In this document: positions 7,344-13,575 of the stretch, piece after piece | Position numbering within the stretch: position 1 is the first letter of the stretch | Layout of the letters: each line of letters begins with the position of its first letter | The notes under the pieces: generated by a model | Seen by the model: only the letters and a program-made list of their open reading frames with translations | Told to the model about the DNA's origin: nothing | The model's database searches: none | Source: Candidatus Melainabacteria bacterium | GTDB lineage: Bacteria; Cyanobacteriota; Vampirovibrionia; Vampirovibrionales; JAJTHC01 | Assembly: GCA_026389055.1 (NCBI GenBank) | Contig: JAPLIO010000218.1 | Coordinates: forward strand, 1 to 20,390 | Length of the DNA: 20,390 bases | Direction: 5' to 3' | Position numbers and translations under genes: made by a program

Positions 7344-8165
7344 ATGGGGGATATCAATAGAATGATGGTCAATAAAGTAGATTTAACTGGGGCACTTATT
7401 CGCCCTCTAGGCGACGACCCCTATTACAACAATCAAGGGTTGGGTCGTCCTCAAGCATCCCCTTGGTGGCGAGACTATGCTATTCAACAGACAAACAACG
7501 CTCCTGTTGATAATACCGTTTCTAGCGGAAAGTTACTAGGCAGTATGGCTAGACAAAGCTGGCAGAACTTAACGGCTTGGGCTTCCCCTCGAAAAGTCAA
7601 TGAAGCAAAGCAGGAAGTTGAAAAACCCACGGGCGAACTAGCCGAGAACCCATTTGATACGGAGAAAAGTGCCACTACTCCTTCAACAGAAACTAATCCT
7701 AGTACAGTAGCAGTAGCATCACAACCTGCGGTAGTTGAAACGCCACCACCGCCCACTGTTGCAACCATACCCCCTGTTACTCAACCCGTTATTACCCAAC
7801 AACAAACTCTCTCTCCTGTTGCTCCTGTAGCAGCACTACCAACGCCTTTGCCGATACAGCAATCGACCTTAGTGCAACAACCACTCACAACGATGCCACA
7901 AGTATCTGTACTGCCCACACCCACACTGCAACAATCACCAGTGCTTACTGTCGGACAACAACAACCTATGATGGCTATACCCACAGCCAATGCATTGGTT
8001 AATCCTTCTGCTATGAACCAAGTAGCCATGGCACCCACTACCCCAGCAACTATTCAAGCTGAATTAACAGCTTTGCAAACGGAGAATCAAGTGTTAAAAC
8101 AACAGTTACAACAGCTGATGATGGCGAGTCAATCGGCACCACAACAACAAGTACAACCAACATAA
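7344..8165 (+). CDS. Gln/Pro/Thr-rich protein of unknown function with C-terminal coiled coil
   Basis: This 273-residue protein is not recognised. Residues 1-90 are more ordered: the segment PWWRDYAIQQ (about 41-50) and a helix with SWQNLTAW. Residues about 95-235 are a low-complexity stretch rich in Pro, Thr, Val and Gln, with no predicted fold. Residues about 240-262 (ELTALQTENQVLKQQLQQLM) form a short coiled coil. No signal peptide or membrane helix is seen. It is the first of a same-strand cluster with 8220-8567 and 8573-9418. The next protein also has an amino-terminal WWxxY segment (NWWAGYFNGVNQQ), hinting that the two are related. The start is unsure: ATG 7344 lacks a ribosome site and ATG 7362 (MMVNKV) lies 12 nt after a GGGGGA. 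A linker, adhesin or secretion-substrate role is possible but not shown. Confidence 0.6.
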   Translation: MGDINRMMVNKVDLTGALIRPLGDDPYYNNQGLGRPQASPWWRDYAIQQTNNAPVDNTVSSGKLLGSMARQSWQNLTAWASPRKVNEAKQEVEKPTGELAENPFDTEKSATTPSTETNPSTVAVASQPAVVETPPPPTVATIPPVTQPVITQQQTLSPVAPVAALPTPLPIQQSTLVQQPLTTMPQVSVLPTPTLQQSPVLTVGQQQPMMAIPTANALVNPSAMNQVAMAPTTPATIQAELTALQTENQVLKQQLQQLMMASQSAPQQQVQPT

Positions 8166-8219
8166 ACAAGTCGATTAAATGGTGATTCGTGTTTCAATAG
8201 AGGATAGTTTTCAACGAGT

Positions 8220-8567
8220 ATGGCACCCATCGTTCAACCCATCAATAAGGCTCAACCGAATGCTTTAGACCCTGCGGTACAAGGGTTTTTACAGCAACAG
8301 GGCATGGCAAACCAATCTGCTAATTGGTGGGCTGGCTATTTTAATGGGGTTAATCAGCAAGAAGCCAATATCGCTCAACCCACTAGTTTGCCTTACCCTT
8401 ATGATAATCTTCAAACCGCTGCGTTAAGTGCGTTAGCTCAACACATGAAGCAGAACATGGGGCAATGGGTACAAACCGTTGGTAGCCAATTAAAAACAGG
8501 CTTTCAACAACTAAAACCATCGGTTAGCCCTGCTACACCACTGTCTCTAAATAACCCACCCCCTTAA
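8220..8567 (+). CDS. Small Gln-rich protein with WWxxY segment, unknown function
   Basis: This is a 115-residue protein with no recognised domain. Residues about 20-50 contain GFLQQQGMANQSANWWAGYF; residues 65-100 are an amphipathic helical stretch (LSALAQHMKQNMGQWVQTVG). It ends in NNPPP at a short run of five C (8559-8563). The next ORF starts 5 bp later at a TTG with no ribosome site. A one-base change or a -1 slip at that run would join the two frames into a single Gln/Pro-rich protein ending in a lytic transglycosylase domain, so this may be the amino-terminal half of the gene at 8573. Its similarity to the WWxxY region of the upstream protein suggests an old duplication. Confidence 0.55.
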   Translation: MAPIVQPINKAQPNALDPAVQGFLQQQGMANQSANWWAGYFNGVNQQEANIAQPTSLPYPYDNLQTAALSALAQHMKQNMGQWVQTVGSQLKTGFQQLKPSVSPATPLSLNNPPP

Positions 8568-8572
8568 CTTAT

Positions 8573-9418
8573 TTGCCCCAGCAACCTCCCACGGTTCAGA
8601 TGAACCCAGGGTATACTAATTTTAATAGTGCGGGATACCAGCCCGTGCAAACGTCTAATGCTTCGTTATTGGCAAGTGCCTTCCCTGTGGCAACCCTGCC
8701 GAATAACCCGTTAATTTATGCCACTAATTCACCCAATTACACAGCCGTTTATGCTACACCACCCCCAATAGCCCTCAATAATAACATGCAACAATTGATG
8801 CAACAAAACATCGCTCTTTCGCAAGAAGGCTTAGCATTGGTGGCTTATTTGCAACAACAGCAACAGGTACTTGCTATGCAAAAGGTACAACAGGGGTTTC
8901 CTGCAACACCCACGCAAACAAAGCAATCCGCCCCTACTAGTGCTACAACGGCTTCTAGTGCTATCACATCAGCCACCAGCAATTCAGCCGATGCCAATGC
9001 CTCAAAATCATTACCAGCATCCCTTGGTGGAAAAATGGATGACTTAAAGCCAATTATAGAAGCGGCGGCAAAAAAATATGGGGTTCCTTCATCCCTAGTT
9101 GCAGCGGTTATTAAACAAGAATCTGGGGGAGACCCAAATGCCAAAAGTCCTGTTGGAGCAATGGGTGCCATGCAACTCATGCCTCCAACCGCTGAAGAAT
9201 TAGGCGTTAAAGATCCATGGGATGCCAAAGACAACATTGAAGGCGGTACAAAATACCTTAGTCAACTTCTGGAAAAATACAAGGGTGATAAGACATTAGC
9301 GGTAGCCGCTTACAACGCAGGTCCTGGTGCGGTGGATGAATATAAAGGAATCCCACCTTATGAAGAAACACAAGACTACGTCAAAAAAGTGTTGGGTTAT
9401 GAATCTCAATTAGCCTAA
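8573..9418 (+). CDS. Lytic transglycosylase (SLT domain) with long disordered Gln-rich N-terminus
   Basis: Residues about 155-275 are an SLT/Slt70-type lysozyme-like domain: YGVPSSLVAAVIKQESGG with catalytic E183, the GAMGAMQLMPPTAEELGV motif, and LAVAAYNAGPGAV. Such enzymes cleave the MurNAc-GlcNAc bond of peptidoglycan, giving anhydro-muropeptides. Residues 1-150 are low complexity (Gln, Asn, Pro, then Ser/Thr/Ala), with no signal peptide, which is odd for an enzyme that must reach the cell wall. It may be exported by another route, or the true amino-terminus may be the upstream ORF (8220-8567), which ends 5 bp before. Start is uncertain: TTG 8573 or ATG 8600, neither with a ribosome site. 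Context suggests local wall opening for a secretion or surface machine made with its neighbours; this is inference. Confidence 0.8.
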   Translation: MPQQPPTVQMNPGYTNFNSAGYQPVQTSNASLLASAFPVATLPNNPLIYATNSPNYTAVYATPPPIALNNNMQQLMQQNIALSQEGLALVAYLQQQQQVLAMQKVQQGFPATPTQTKQSAPTSATTASSAITSATSNSADANASKSLPASLGGKMDDLKPIIEAAAKKYGVPSSLVAAVIKQESGGDPNAKSPVGAMGAMQLMPPTAEELGVKDPWDAKDNIEGGTKYLSQLLEKYKGDKTLAVAAYNAGPGAVDEYKGIPPYEETQDYVKKVLGYESQLA

Positions 9419-9635
9419 TATCCATTTAATTCTTGAGTGGTTGTCGTTTGCGGAACTTTACAATGGCACAGGATATGAAGATAAGGGCGTTCCTTCGCCT
9501 TATGTGTTGGCAGGTACGAGTGCTTACCAAAAGGGGAAGTATGTAGCGGATGGACAGTATGATCCTAACCATGTTGATGAACAATTGGGTGTGGCTACGT
9601 TGATGACGAGTTATACCAATTCACAGATTAAATAG
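9414..9635 (+). pseudogene. Remnant of a wall-hydrolase-like gene, end supplied by a repeat
   Basis: The open frame from 9414 has no ATG; the first possible start is TTG 9441 without a ribosome site. The peptide FAELYNGTGYEDKGVPSPYV and then GKYVADGQYDPNHVDEQLGV looks like the tail of a lysozyme or muramidase-like domain (the YNGxGY and YDPNxVDxQ pattern), a tentative family call. The last seven codons (YTNSQIK) and the stop come from a fragment of the TTATACCAATT repeat family beginning at 9611, so the gene was probably cut or fused by that element. The catalytic part is missing. It could still be expressed as a 64-residue peptide, but decay is more likely. Confidence 0.5.
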
Positions 9636-9649
9636 CGTGTTCTTTCATC
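9611..9649 (+). repeat. TTATACCAATT-family repeat, truncated copy D
   Basis: TTATACCAATTCACAG, then ATTAAATAGCGTGTT and CTTTCATC match the left end of the copy at 14117 (TTATACCAATTCAAAG, ATAGCGTGTTTTGTCATTC). Only about 39 bp remain; the core and right end are absent. It contains the stop codon of the remnant gene. Confidence 0.75.
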
Positions 9650-9765
9650 GATTATCGTTCCTACTGGTGGGTACGACATTTAAACTTGGAAGAGGTATGA
9701 TAGTTTTAAAAGTTTTAGGCTGGCCGTTTGTTGCTTGAGCAAACCCATGCTACGCCATAGCAGAG

Positions 9766-9794
9766 TTGATATAAACTAAGAGTATGATTATTTT
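9766..9794 (+). promoter_or_regulatory. Putative promoter upstream of hemH
   Basis: TTGATA (9766-9771), 17-bp spacer, TATTTT (9789-9794), 36 bp before the hemH ATG. A small hairpin (TTGCT-TG-AGCAA) lies just upstream near 9731-9742. Motif quality is moderate. Confidence 0.4.
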
Positions 9795-9830
9795 ATTCAA
9801 TCTGCACGCCTTTAGAAGAGTTGCCTTACC

Positions 9831-10994
9831 ATGCCTAACAAAGCTAAACCTAAAAAACCCGTCATTCCCGTAGCACTCAATCATCAGCAAGCCCCATTTC
9901 CTGCAACGCCAACGCCCCACAAAATTGGGCTGGTGTTTTTCAACATGGGTGGCCCAGATAGCTTAGATGCCGTTCAACCCTTCCTCTACAACCTATTTGC
10001 AGATAACGACATCGTGCAAATGCCCATTCCCCCTTGGTTGCAAAAATTATTCGCTTGGCGGGTTTCCCACAAACGCAAAAAAGAAGGTAAAGAAAATTAT
10101 CATAAAATTGGCGGTCGCTCACCCATTGAACCGTTTTCTCGGCAACAAGCCGAAGGTATTTTAGCCCTTGTGCAACCCCTATTAGCAGAAAAAGGCTTTC
10201 CCCCAGCCAAGTGCTATTTGGCTATGCGGTATTGGCACCCTCGGGCAGAAGCCACCTTGGAACAACTAAAAGCTGATGGCATCACCCATGCCATTTTAGT
10301 GCCACTGTACCCCCATTACAGCCTAGCCACCATTGGTTCCAGCCTACGGGAATGGACGCAACTGCTTGAACGCCCTGAAAACAAAGCGTTCGCTAGCACC
10401 CTACAACAATCGACGCTATGTTCGCACTATGAACACCCGCTTTTCTTGCAGGCGGTAGCGGAAACCATCCACACGGCGTTTGCTGAAAAAAGCTGGAGTT
10501 GTCCTTCTGAAGAGGTATTGCTGGTATTTTCAGCTCATGGGTTACCTATTTCTTATGTGGAAAATAATAACGACCCGTACCCTCGGCAAATCAAAGCAAC
10601 CATTGATGCGTTAATTACCCAACATTTTCCTAAAAACAAGTGGCAACTTTGCTGGCAAAGTAAGGTAGGCCCACTGGAATGGCTAAAGCCTTACACGGAA
10701 GATTTGATAGAACAGTTAGCCATTGAAAAGCGAGATAATGTGTTGATGGTGCCGATTGCCTTTGTTTCAGATCATATTGAAACGTTGTTTGAACTGGATA
10801 TGTTGTATGTGCCGTTGGGGGCTAAGCATGGCATGCAGCATTATCATCGGGCAGGGGCGTTGAATAATTCGGCTACTTACCAGCAGTGTTTAGCCCAACA
10901 GGTTATGCGGGCGGTGGAAACCCCTAACCTCTGTAAGATTGATTTTAACCAACCTGTTCCGTTGGGTGGGGTTTGTTCTTCAGCTATTCGGTAA
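9831..10994 (+). CDS. hemH: Ferrochelatase
   Basis: This is a 387-residue enzyme inserting Fe2+ into protoporphyrin IX, the last step of classical heme synthesis. Motifs: KIGLVFFNMGGP at 31-42, IGGRSPIEPFSRQQA at 93-107, YPHYSLATIGSS at 160-171, LLVFSAHGLP with catalytic H236, CWQSKVGPLEWLKPYT at 274-289, and PIAFVSDHIETLFELD with catalytic E317. The first 30 residues are a basic, Pro-rich extension before the usual start of the family. No membrane helix or C-terminal CAB domain is seen, unlike many photosynthetic cyanobacterial ferrochelatases. It stands alone; no other heme gene is nearby. A heme pathway implies cytochromes and a respiratory lifestyle. The ATG at 9831 is preceded by AGAAGAG about 11 nt upstream. 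Confidence 0.95.
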   Translation: MPNKAKPKKPVIPVALNHQQAPFPATPTPHKIGLVFFNMGGPDSLDAVQPFLYNLFADNDIVQMPIPPWLQKLFAWRVSHKRKKEGKENYHKIGGRSPIEPFSRQQAEGILALVQPLLAEKGFPPAKCYLAMRYWHPRAEATLEQLKADGITHAILVPLYPHYSLATIGSSLREWTQLLERPENKAFASTLQQSTLCSHYEHPLFLQAVAETIHTAFAEKSWSCPSEEVLLVFSAHGLPISYVENNNDPYPRQIKATIDALITQHFPKNKWQLCWQSKVGPLEWLKPYTEDLIEQLAIEKRDNVLMVPIAFVSDHIETLFELDMLYVPLGAKHGMQHYHRAGALNNSATYQQCLAQQVMRAVETPNLCKIDFNQPVPLGGVCSSAIR

Positions 10995-10996
10995 TG

Positions 10997-11106
10997 TTTA
11001 TACCAATAAATAGCGTCATGTTGAGCGAATGCGAAACCTCTCCTTTGTTTGTCTAATTGTCTAAGGGGATTCTTCACGTTCGTTCAGAATGACAAAACAC
11101 GTTATG
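10997..11106 (-). repeat. TTATACCAATT-family repeat, copy C (opposite orientation)
   Basis: Begins TTTATACCAAT two bases after the hemH stop and runs through AGCGTCATGTTGAGCGAATG, then AAGGGGATTCTTCACGTTCG to AATGACAAAACACG. This is the reverse complement of the core at 14139-14230. It has an 8-bp internal duplication (GTCTAATTGTCTAAGG). Its other end is missing and the 136-bp element begins there. The core is an imperfect inverted repeat and can fold as a hairpin after hemH. Confidence 0.85.
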
Positions 11107-11250
11107 TAATAGACCTCTTGCATGACTCGATAGGTGGGTGCAGATTCTAGGAATGAGGAACGGAGAATTTGAGGTGTACACTATAGTACATAAGAATTCG
11201 AGTACCGCAAATGACAACGAAGATGCCCCAGATATTGAGTCATGCAAGAG
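11107..11250. mobile_element. Short inverted-repeat element (MITE-like), copy 1
   Basis: The inverted ends CTCTTGCATGACTC (11115-11128) and GAGTCATGCAAGAG (11237-11250) are perfect over 14 bp and bound 136 bp; one mismatch further they extend to about 18 bp. No transposase is encoded. From 11107 to 11247 it is identical, base for base, to 20250-20390, so the two copies are recent or kept alike. It carries inner modules GGTGGGTGCAGATTCTAGG and GTACCGCAAATGACAACG. No clean direct target duplication was found. The ends resemble those of IS-derived elements, but no family is claimed. Confidence 0.88.
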
Positions 11251-11469
11251 CATTACATTGAAATCTCAAATATGTATAAAATGTTACAATTTTTGGGTAG
11301 ATGATTGCCTTTGCATGGTGTCTACGCAACAATAAGCGTAGATTTAAATGGGGAAAATTTTTATATCGCATCAAATCAAAATTTTTCGTTTTTAATCTTT
11401 ATAGAAACAGTTTCACTGTTCCGTTTTTTCGCTTTTAACCGCTGGTTTACAGGGCATTCACTAATTATT

Positions 11470-11712
11470 ATGTCGTTTCAATCTTTCTTGAACTCTCAAC
11501 TTAAACTCGTTTCTCAGGTTCTTTCTACCTCTCGGTGGTTTGCCTCTGAACATGTTATTCTAGCCACCTTGTTGTTGGCAATTACTTTTTTATCTGTTGA
11601 AACGCTGGCTACGCACGAGTATAACCCTGAACCTGTTGCTTTAATGGCAAAAGTAAAAGCCCAAACCACGGTCGTTGTGGCTCAGGCAGTACAAGTAGCG
11701 AATCAAAAATAA
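11470..11712 (+). CDS. Small single-pass membrane protein, unknown
   Basis: This is an 80-residue protein from ATG 11470. Residues 1-27 are polar and helical (MSFQSFLNSQLKLVSQVLS). Residues 28-46 (HVILATLLLAITFLSVETL) are one membrane helix, and the tail is Ala/Val/Gln-rich. The frame stays open upstream to TTG 11305, but that part is AT-rich, Phe-rich and unlike a protein. No family is recognised and no ribosome site is obvious, so expression is uncertain. It is flanked by two mobile elements: the 136-bp element upstream and the 242-bp element, which starts 3 bp after its stop. Confidence 0.45.
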   Translation: MSFQSFLNSQLKLVSQVLSTSRWFASEHVILATLLLAITFLSVETLATHEYNPEPVALMAKVKAQTTVVVAQAVQVANQK

Positions 11713-11760
11713 CTTAGATGCTGTTTACAATAGCGGGCTGGTGGTGCAGATTCTAGGCAC

Positions 11761-11810
11761 GTTGATTGTTTACAATCATTCTGCCAGAGGCAGAAAATAA
11801 CGCAGAACCG
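11761..11810 (+). repeat. Double-hairpin repeat, copy 2
   Basis: GATTGT-TT-ACAATC followed by TTCTGCC-AGA-GGCAGAA, then AAATAACGCAG. Relative to copies 1 and 3 the closing pair of the first stem changes from C-G to T-A on both sides, so pairing is kept. Confidence 0.8.
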
Positions 11811-11838
11811 CAGTGTATACGGAAATACATGAGGATTC

Positions 11839-11890
11839 GTTGATTGCTCTGCAATCATTCTACCGCAGGAAGAAAATAACACAGTAACAA
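11839..11890 (+). repeat. Double-hairpin repeat, copy 3
   Basis: GATTGC-TCT-GCAATC, then TTCTACC-GCA-GGAAGAA (one mismatch in the stem), then AAATAACACAGTAACAA as in copy 1. It is 29 bp downstream of copy 2 in the same element. Confidence 0.78.
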
Positions 11891-11953
11891 CGTAAAACGT
11901 TCTGCGTTTTCTCGCCCTGCGGATGCCCATCAGAGCGTTATTGTAAACAGTAT

Positions 11954-13051
11954 CTAATTGGTTTGTAAGTAGTTGCGTAGGTTATACGCCCCTTTACTAC
12001 TTCTGCAAAGTCTTCTTAGTTTGTTGATGGCTCTGGTTTCTATTTGCCGTACCCGTTCCCGAGAAACACCAAATAACTGACCAATTTCTTCCAATGTACG
12101 ACGGTTCCCATCGGCTAAACCGAACCGTAATTTCAACACATCCCGTTCTCTCGGGCGAAGCATCAACAAAATGTGGAATACATCCTGCGTGAGCGATTCA
12201 TTCTGCACCCGCACTTCAGGGGCTTCGAGGGTTTCATCCACAATAAAATCTGAAAGTGAAGACCGTTCGTCTCTCGTGTTAAGGGGCGTTTCAAGGCTTA
12301 GCGTTGTTTGGGTTGCCCGTAAAACAGACCGCAATTTTTCAACAGGAATTTCCATCCGTTCGGCAATTTCTTCTTTGGTTGGCGGACGATGAAGCTGGGT
12401 GGTTAGTTCCCGAGTTGCCCGTTTTACCTTGCTCAATGTTTCAATCATGTGAATAGGCAGGCGAATGGTTCTGGATTTTTCAGAGATTCCCCGAATAATG
12501 GATTGTTGAATCCACCAAGTGGCATAGGTGGAAAATTTAAACCCTCGCCGATAATCAAATTTTTCAGCCGCTCTAATTAACCCAAGGTTGCCTTCTTGAA
12601 TTAAATCTAGGAAGGAAAGCCCTCTACCAATGTACTTTTTGGCGATTGAAACCACTAAACGCAAGTTGGCACGCACTAATTGGTGTTTGGCTTGGGTATC
12701 CCCATCGGCAATGCGTTTGGCTAATTCTAGTTCTTCATTAAGTACCAGTAATTTAATTCGTCCAATTTGTTGCAGATAAATTTTAACGGAATCATCTGCA
12801 TTACTTTCTTCGGTGGGAATAAACTCTGCTAAAGCAGTGAGTTCTTCGGCGGGTTCTTCTTCTTCAAACCGAATGACTTCAGCATCTGGCGAATTAGAGG
12901 TGCTAAGCGTGCTATTGGCTACGGCAAATGGGTTGCTACCTGCTTCATCATCAAATAATTCGTCGAATGAAGCGGTTGTACTGCCACTGGTGTTTTTATT
13001 GTTGTGGCTTGTGCTGTTTTTATAGTAAAGGGAGGAGGCGGGCGTTTGCAT
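11954..13051 (-). CDS. sigA: RpoD/SigA-type primary sigma factor (group 1 or 2)
   Basis: This is a 365-residue sigma-70 family protein. The first 85 residues are low-complexity and acidic, without a recognisable region 1.1. Region 1.2 begins DDSVKIYLQQIGR (86-98). Region 2 spans about 119-195 with LVVSIAKKYIGRGLSFLDLIQEGNLGL and FKFSTYATWWIQQSI. Region 3 is about 196-275. Region 4 is about 288-360 with LRPRERDVLKLRFGL and the HTH GQLFGVSRERVRQIE. It directs RNA polymerase to promoters. Region 2.4 reads WWIQQSIIRG where most primary sigmas have WWIRQAITR, so the positions equal to E. coli R436 and T440 differ. The stop TAG is the first triplet of an inverted-repeat element. A good extended -10 lies upstream. 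It may be the housekeeping sigma or a group 2 paralogue; the window cannot decide. Confidence 0.93.
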   Translation of the reverse strand: MQTPASSLYYKNSTSHNNKNTSGSTTASFDELFDDEAGSNPFAVANSTLSTSNSPDAEVIRFEEEEPAEELTALAEFIPTEESNADDSVKIYLQQIGRIKLLVLNEELELAKRIADGDTQAKHQLVRANLRLVVSIAKKYIGRGLSFLDLIQEGNLGLIRAAEKFDYRRGFKFSTYATWWIQQSIIRGISEKSRTIRLPIHMIETLSKVKRATRELTTQLHRPPTKEEIAERMEIPVEKLRSVLRATQTTLSLETPLNTRDERSSLSDFIVDETLEAPEVRVQNESLTQDVFHILLMLRPRERDVLKLRFGLADGNRRTLEEIGQLFGVSRERVRQIETRAINKLRRLCRSSKGAYNLRNYLQTN

Positions 13052-13130
13052 GGGAAACTATCCACTTTCTAAATTCAACGAACGAACATATATAAAATTG
13101 AAAGAAATCTACATTGGTGAGATGCAATTG

Positions 13131-13139
13131 ATTATAGCA
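13131..13139 (-). promoter_or_regulatory. Extended -10 promoter of the sigma gene
   Basis: The minus strand reads TGCTATAAT: a perfect TATAAT (13131-13136) with the TGn extension (13137-13139). The -35 region (about 13154-13159) is poor, as expected for extended -10 promoters. The predicted 5' leader is about 70 nt. No terminator or operator was recognised. Confidence 0.6.
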
Positions 13140-13363
13140 AGATGCACCTACCTTCGTTTTCCAAACCATCCGAATGAAGGGTACGAGCATTGAGGGGTGA
13201 AGAGGAGGGAGGTAGACAATCTATTGTTACGAAAAATTTACAATTGATTGTGTGCGGTGTGCGGTTGATGCCTGAAGCAGTTGTTGATAATTAATACGCT
13301 TCATAACAATAATGCGGAAGGTGCATTCTACCGTTATTGGTTGAGATTATCACTGGTTAGTCG
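13140..13363. other. Gene-free stretch upstream of the sigma gene
   Basis: No ORF or RNA is supported. The region holds the weak -35 zone of the sigma promoter and AT-rich spacer; nothing else stands out before the repeat stack that starts at 13364. Confidence 0.4.
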
Positions 13364-13453
13364 TAGTGCGATGTTCTTTACATCTTAGGCGGGCGTACAC
13401 AGAGGTACTAGTGCGATGTTCTTTACATCTTAGGCGGGCGTACACAGAGGTAC
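13364..13453. repeat. 45-bp unit repeated twice in tandem
   Basis: Positions 13364-13408 and 13409-13453 are identical 45-bp units beginning TAGTGCGATGTTCTTTACAT and ending GCGTACACAGAGGTAC. The second unit runs into CGCCCC, so its end can fold (GGGCGTAC / GTACCGCCC with one bulge). Confidence 0.93.
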
Positions 13454-13505
13454 CGCCCCTACGGCTCTTCCCCCTCTCCTTTTGGGAGAGGGTCGGGGTG
13501 AGGGT
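13454..13505. repeat. GC-rich hairpin repeat (CCCTCTCC...GGAGAGGG)
   Basis: A perfect 8-bp stem CCCTCTCC (13472-13479), loop TTTTG, GGAGAGGG (13485-13492), followed by TCGGGGTGAGGG. This pattern resembles dispersed repeats found in many bacterial genomes. It joins the 45-bp units to the palindrome at 13506. Confidence 0.7.
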
Positions 13506-13540
13506 TTTTATACCCATTCAAAGTTTGAATGGGTATAAAA
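13506..13540. repeat. 35-bp perfect palindrome (solo TTATACC-type ends)
   Basis: TTTTATACCCATTCAAA (13506-13522), one G, then TTTGAATGGGTATAAAA (13524-13540): 17-bp arms pair without mismatch. The arm resembles the end of the family at 14117 (TTATACCAATTCAAA), so it looks like two ends joined with the core lost. It sits 35 bp before the HTH gene and could act as a transcription stop or cruciform. Confidence 0.9.
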
Positions 13541-13575
13541 GAAGTTACGCATACAAACCATAGCAGGGATGTTTC

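Larger units (their letters stand above)
11715..11956. mobile_element. 242-bp inverted-repeat element between the small gene and the sigma gene
   Basis: The ends at 11715-11735 and 11936-11956 are inverted repeats matching at 19 of 21 positions (pattern TAGATRCTGTTTACAATA, then RCG). Inside are GGTGGTGCAGATTCTAGG, two double-hairpin modules and GGATGCCCATCAGA. The first and last inner modules recur in the 136-bp element with different termini. The right end overlaps the sigma gene: its first three bases on the minus strand are the TAG stop. No transposase is encoded. Confidence 0.8.

Noticed and set aside
8845..9237. 130-residue minus-strand frame
   Set aside because: Antisense to the lytic transglycosylase domain, Cys-rich from complement of CAA/GCA codons; shadow.
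11138..11335. 65-residue frame across the 136-bp element
   Set aside because: Starts in the element and ends in AT-rich spacer; the element is better explained by its inverted ends.
11305..11469. Upstream extension of the small membrane protein to TTG 11305
   Set aside because: Phe- and Ser-rich translation of AT-rich spacer without a ribosome site; ATG 11470 is the better start.
11703..11930. 75-residue minus-strand frame
   Set aside because: Almost entirely within the 242-bp inverted-repeat element; no protein features.
10995..11956. tRNA or small structured RNA gene in the repeat-rich gap
   Set aside because: No cloverleaf or TPsiC-arm-like pattern was found; the hairpins belong to dispersed repeats. 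A structured-RNA role is kept only as a hypothesis in the findings.
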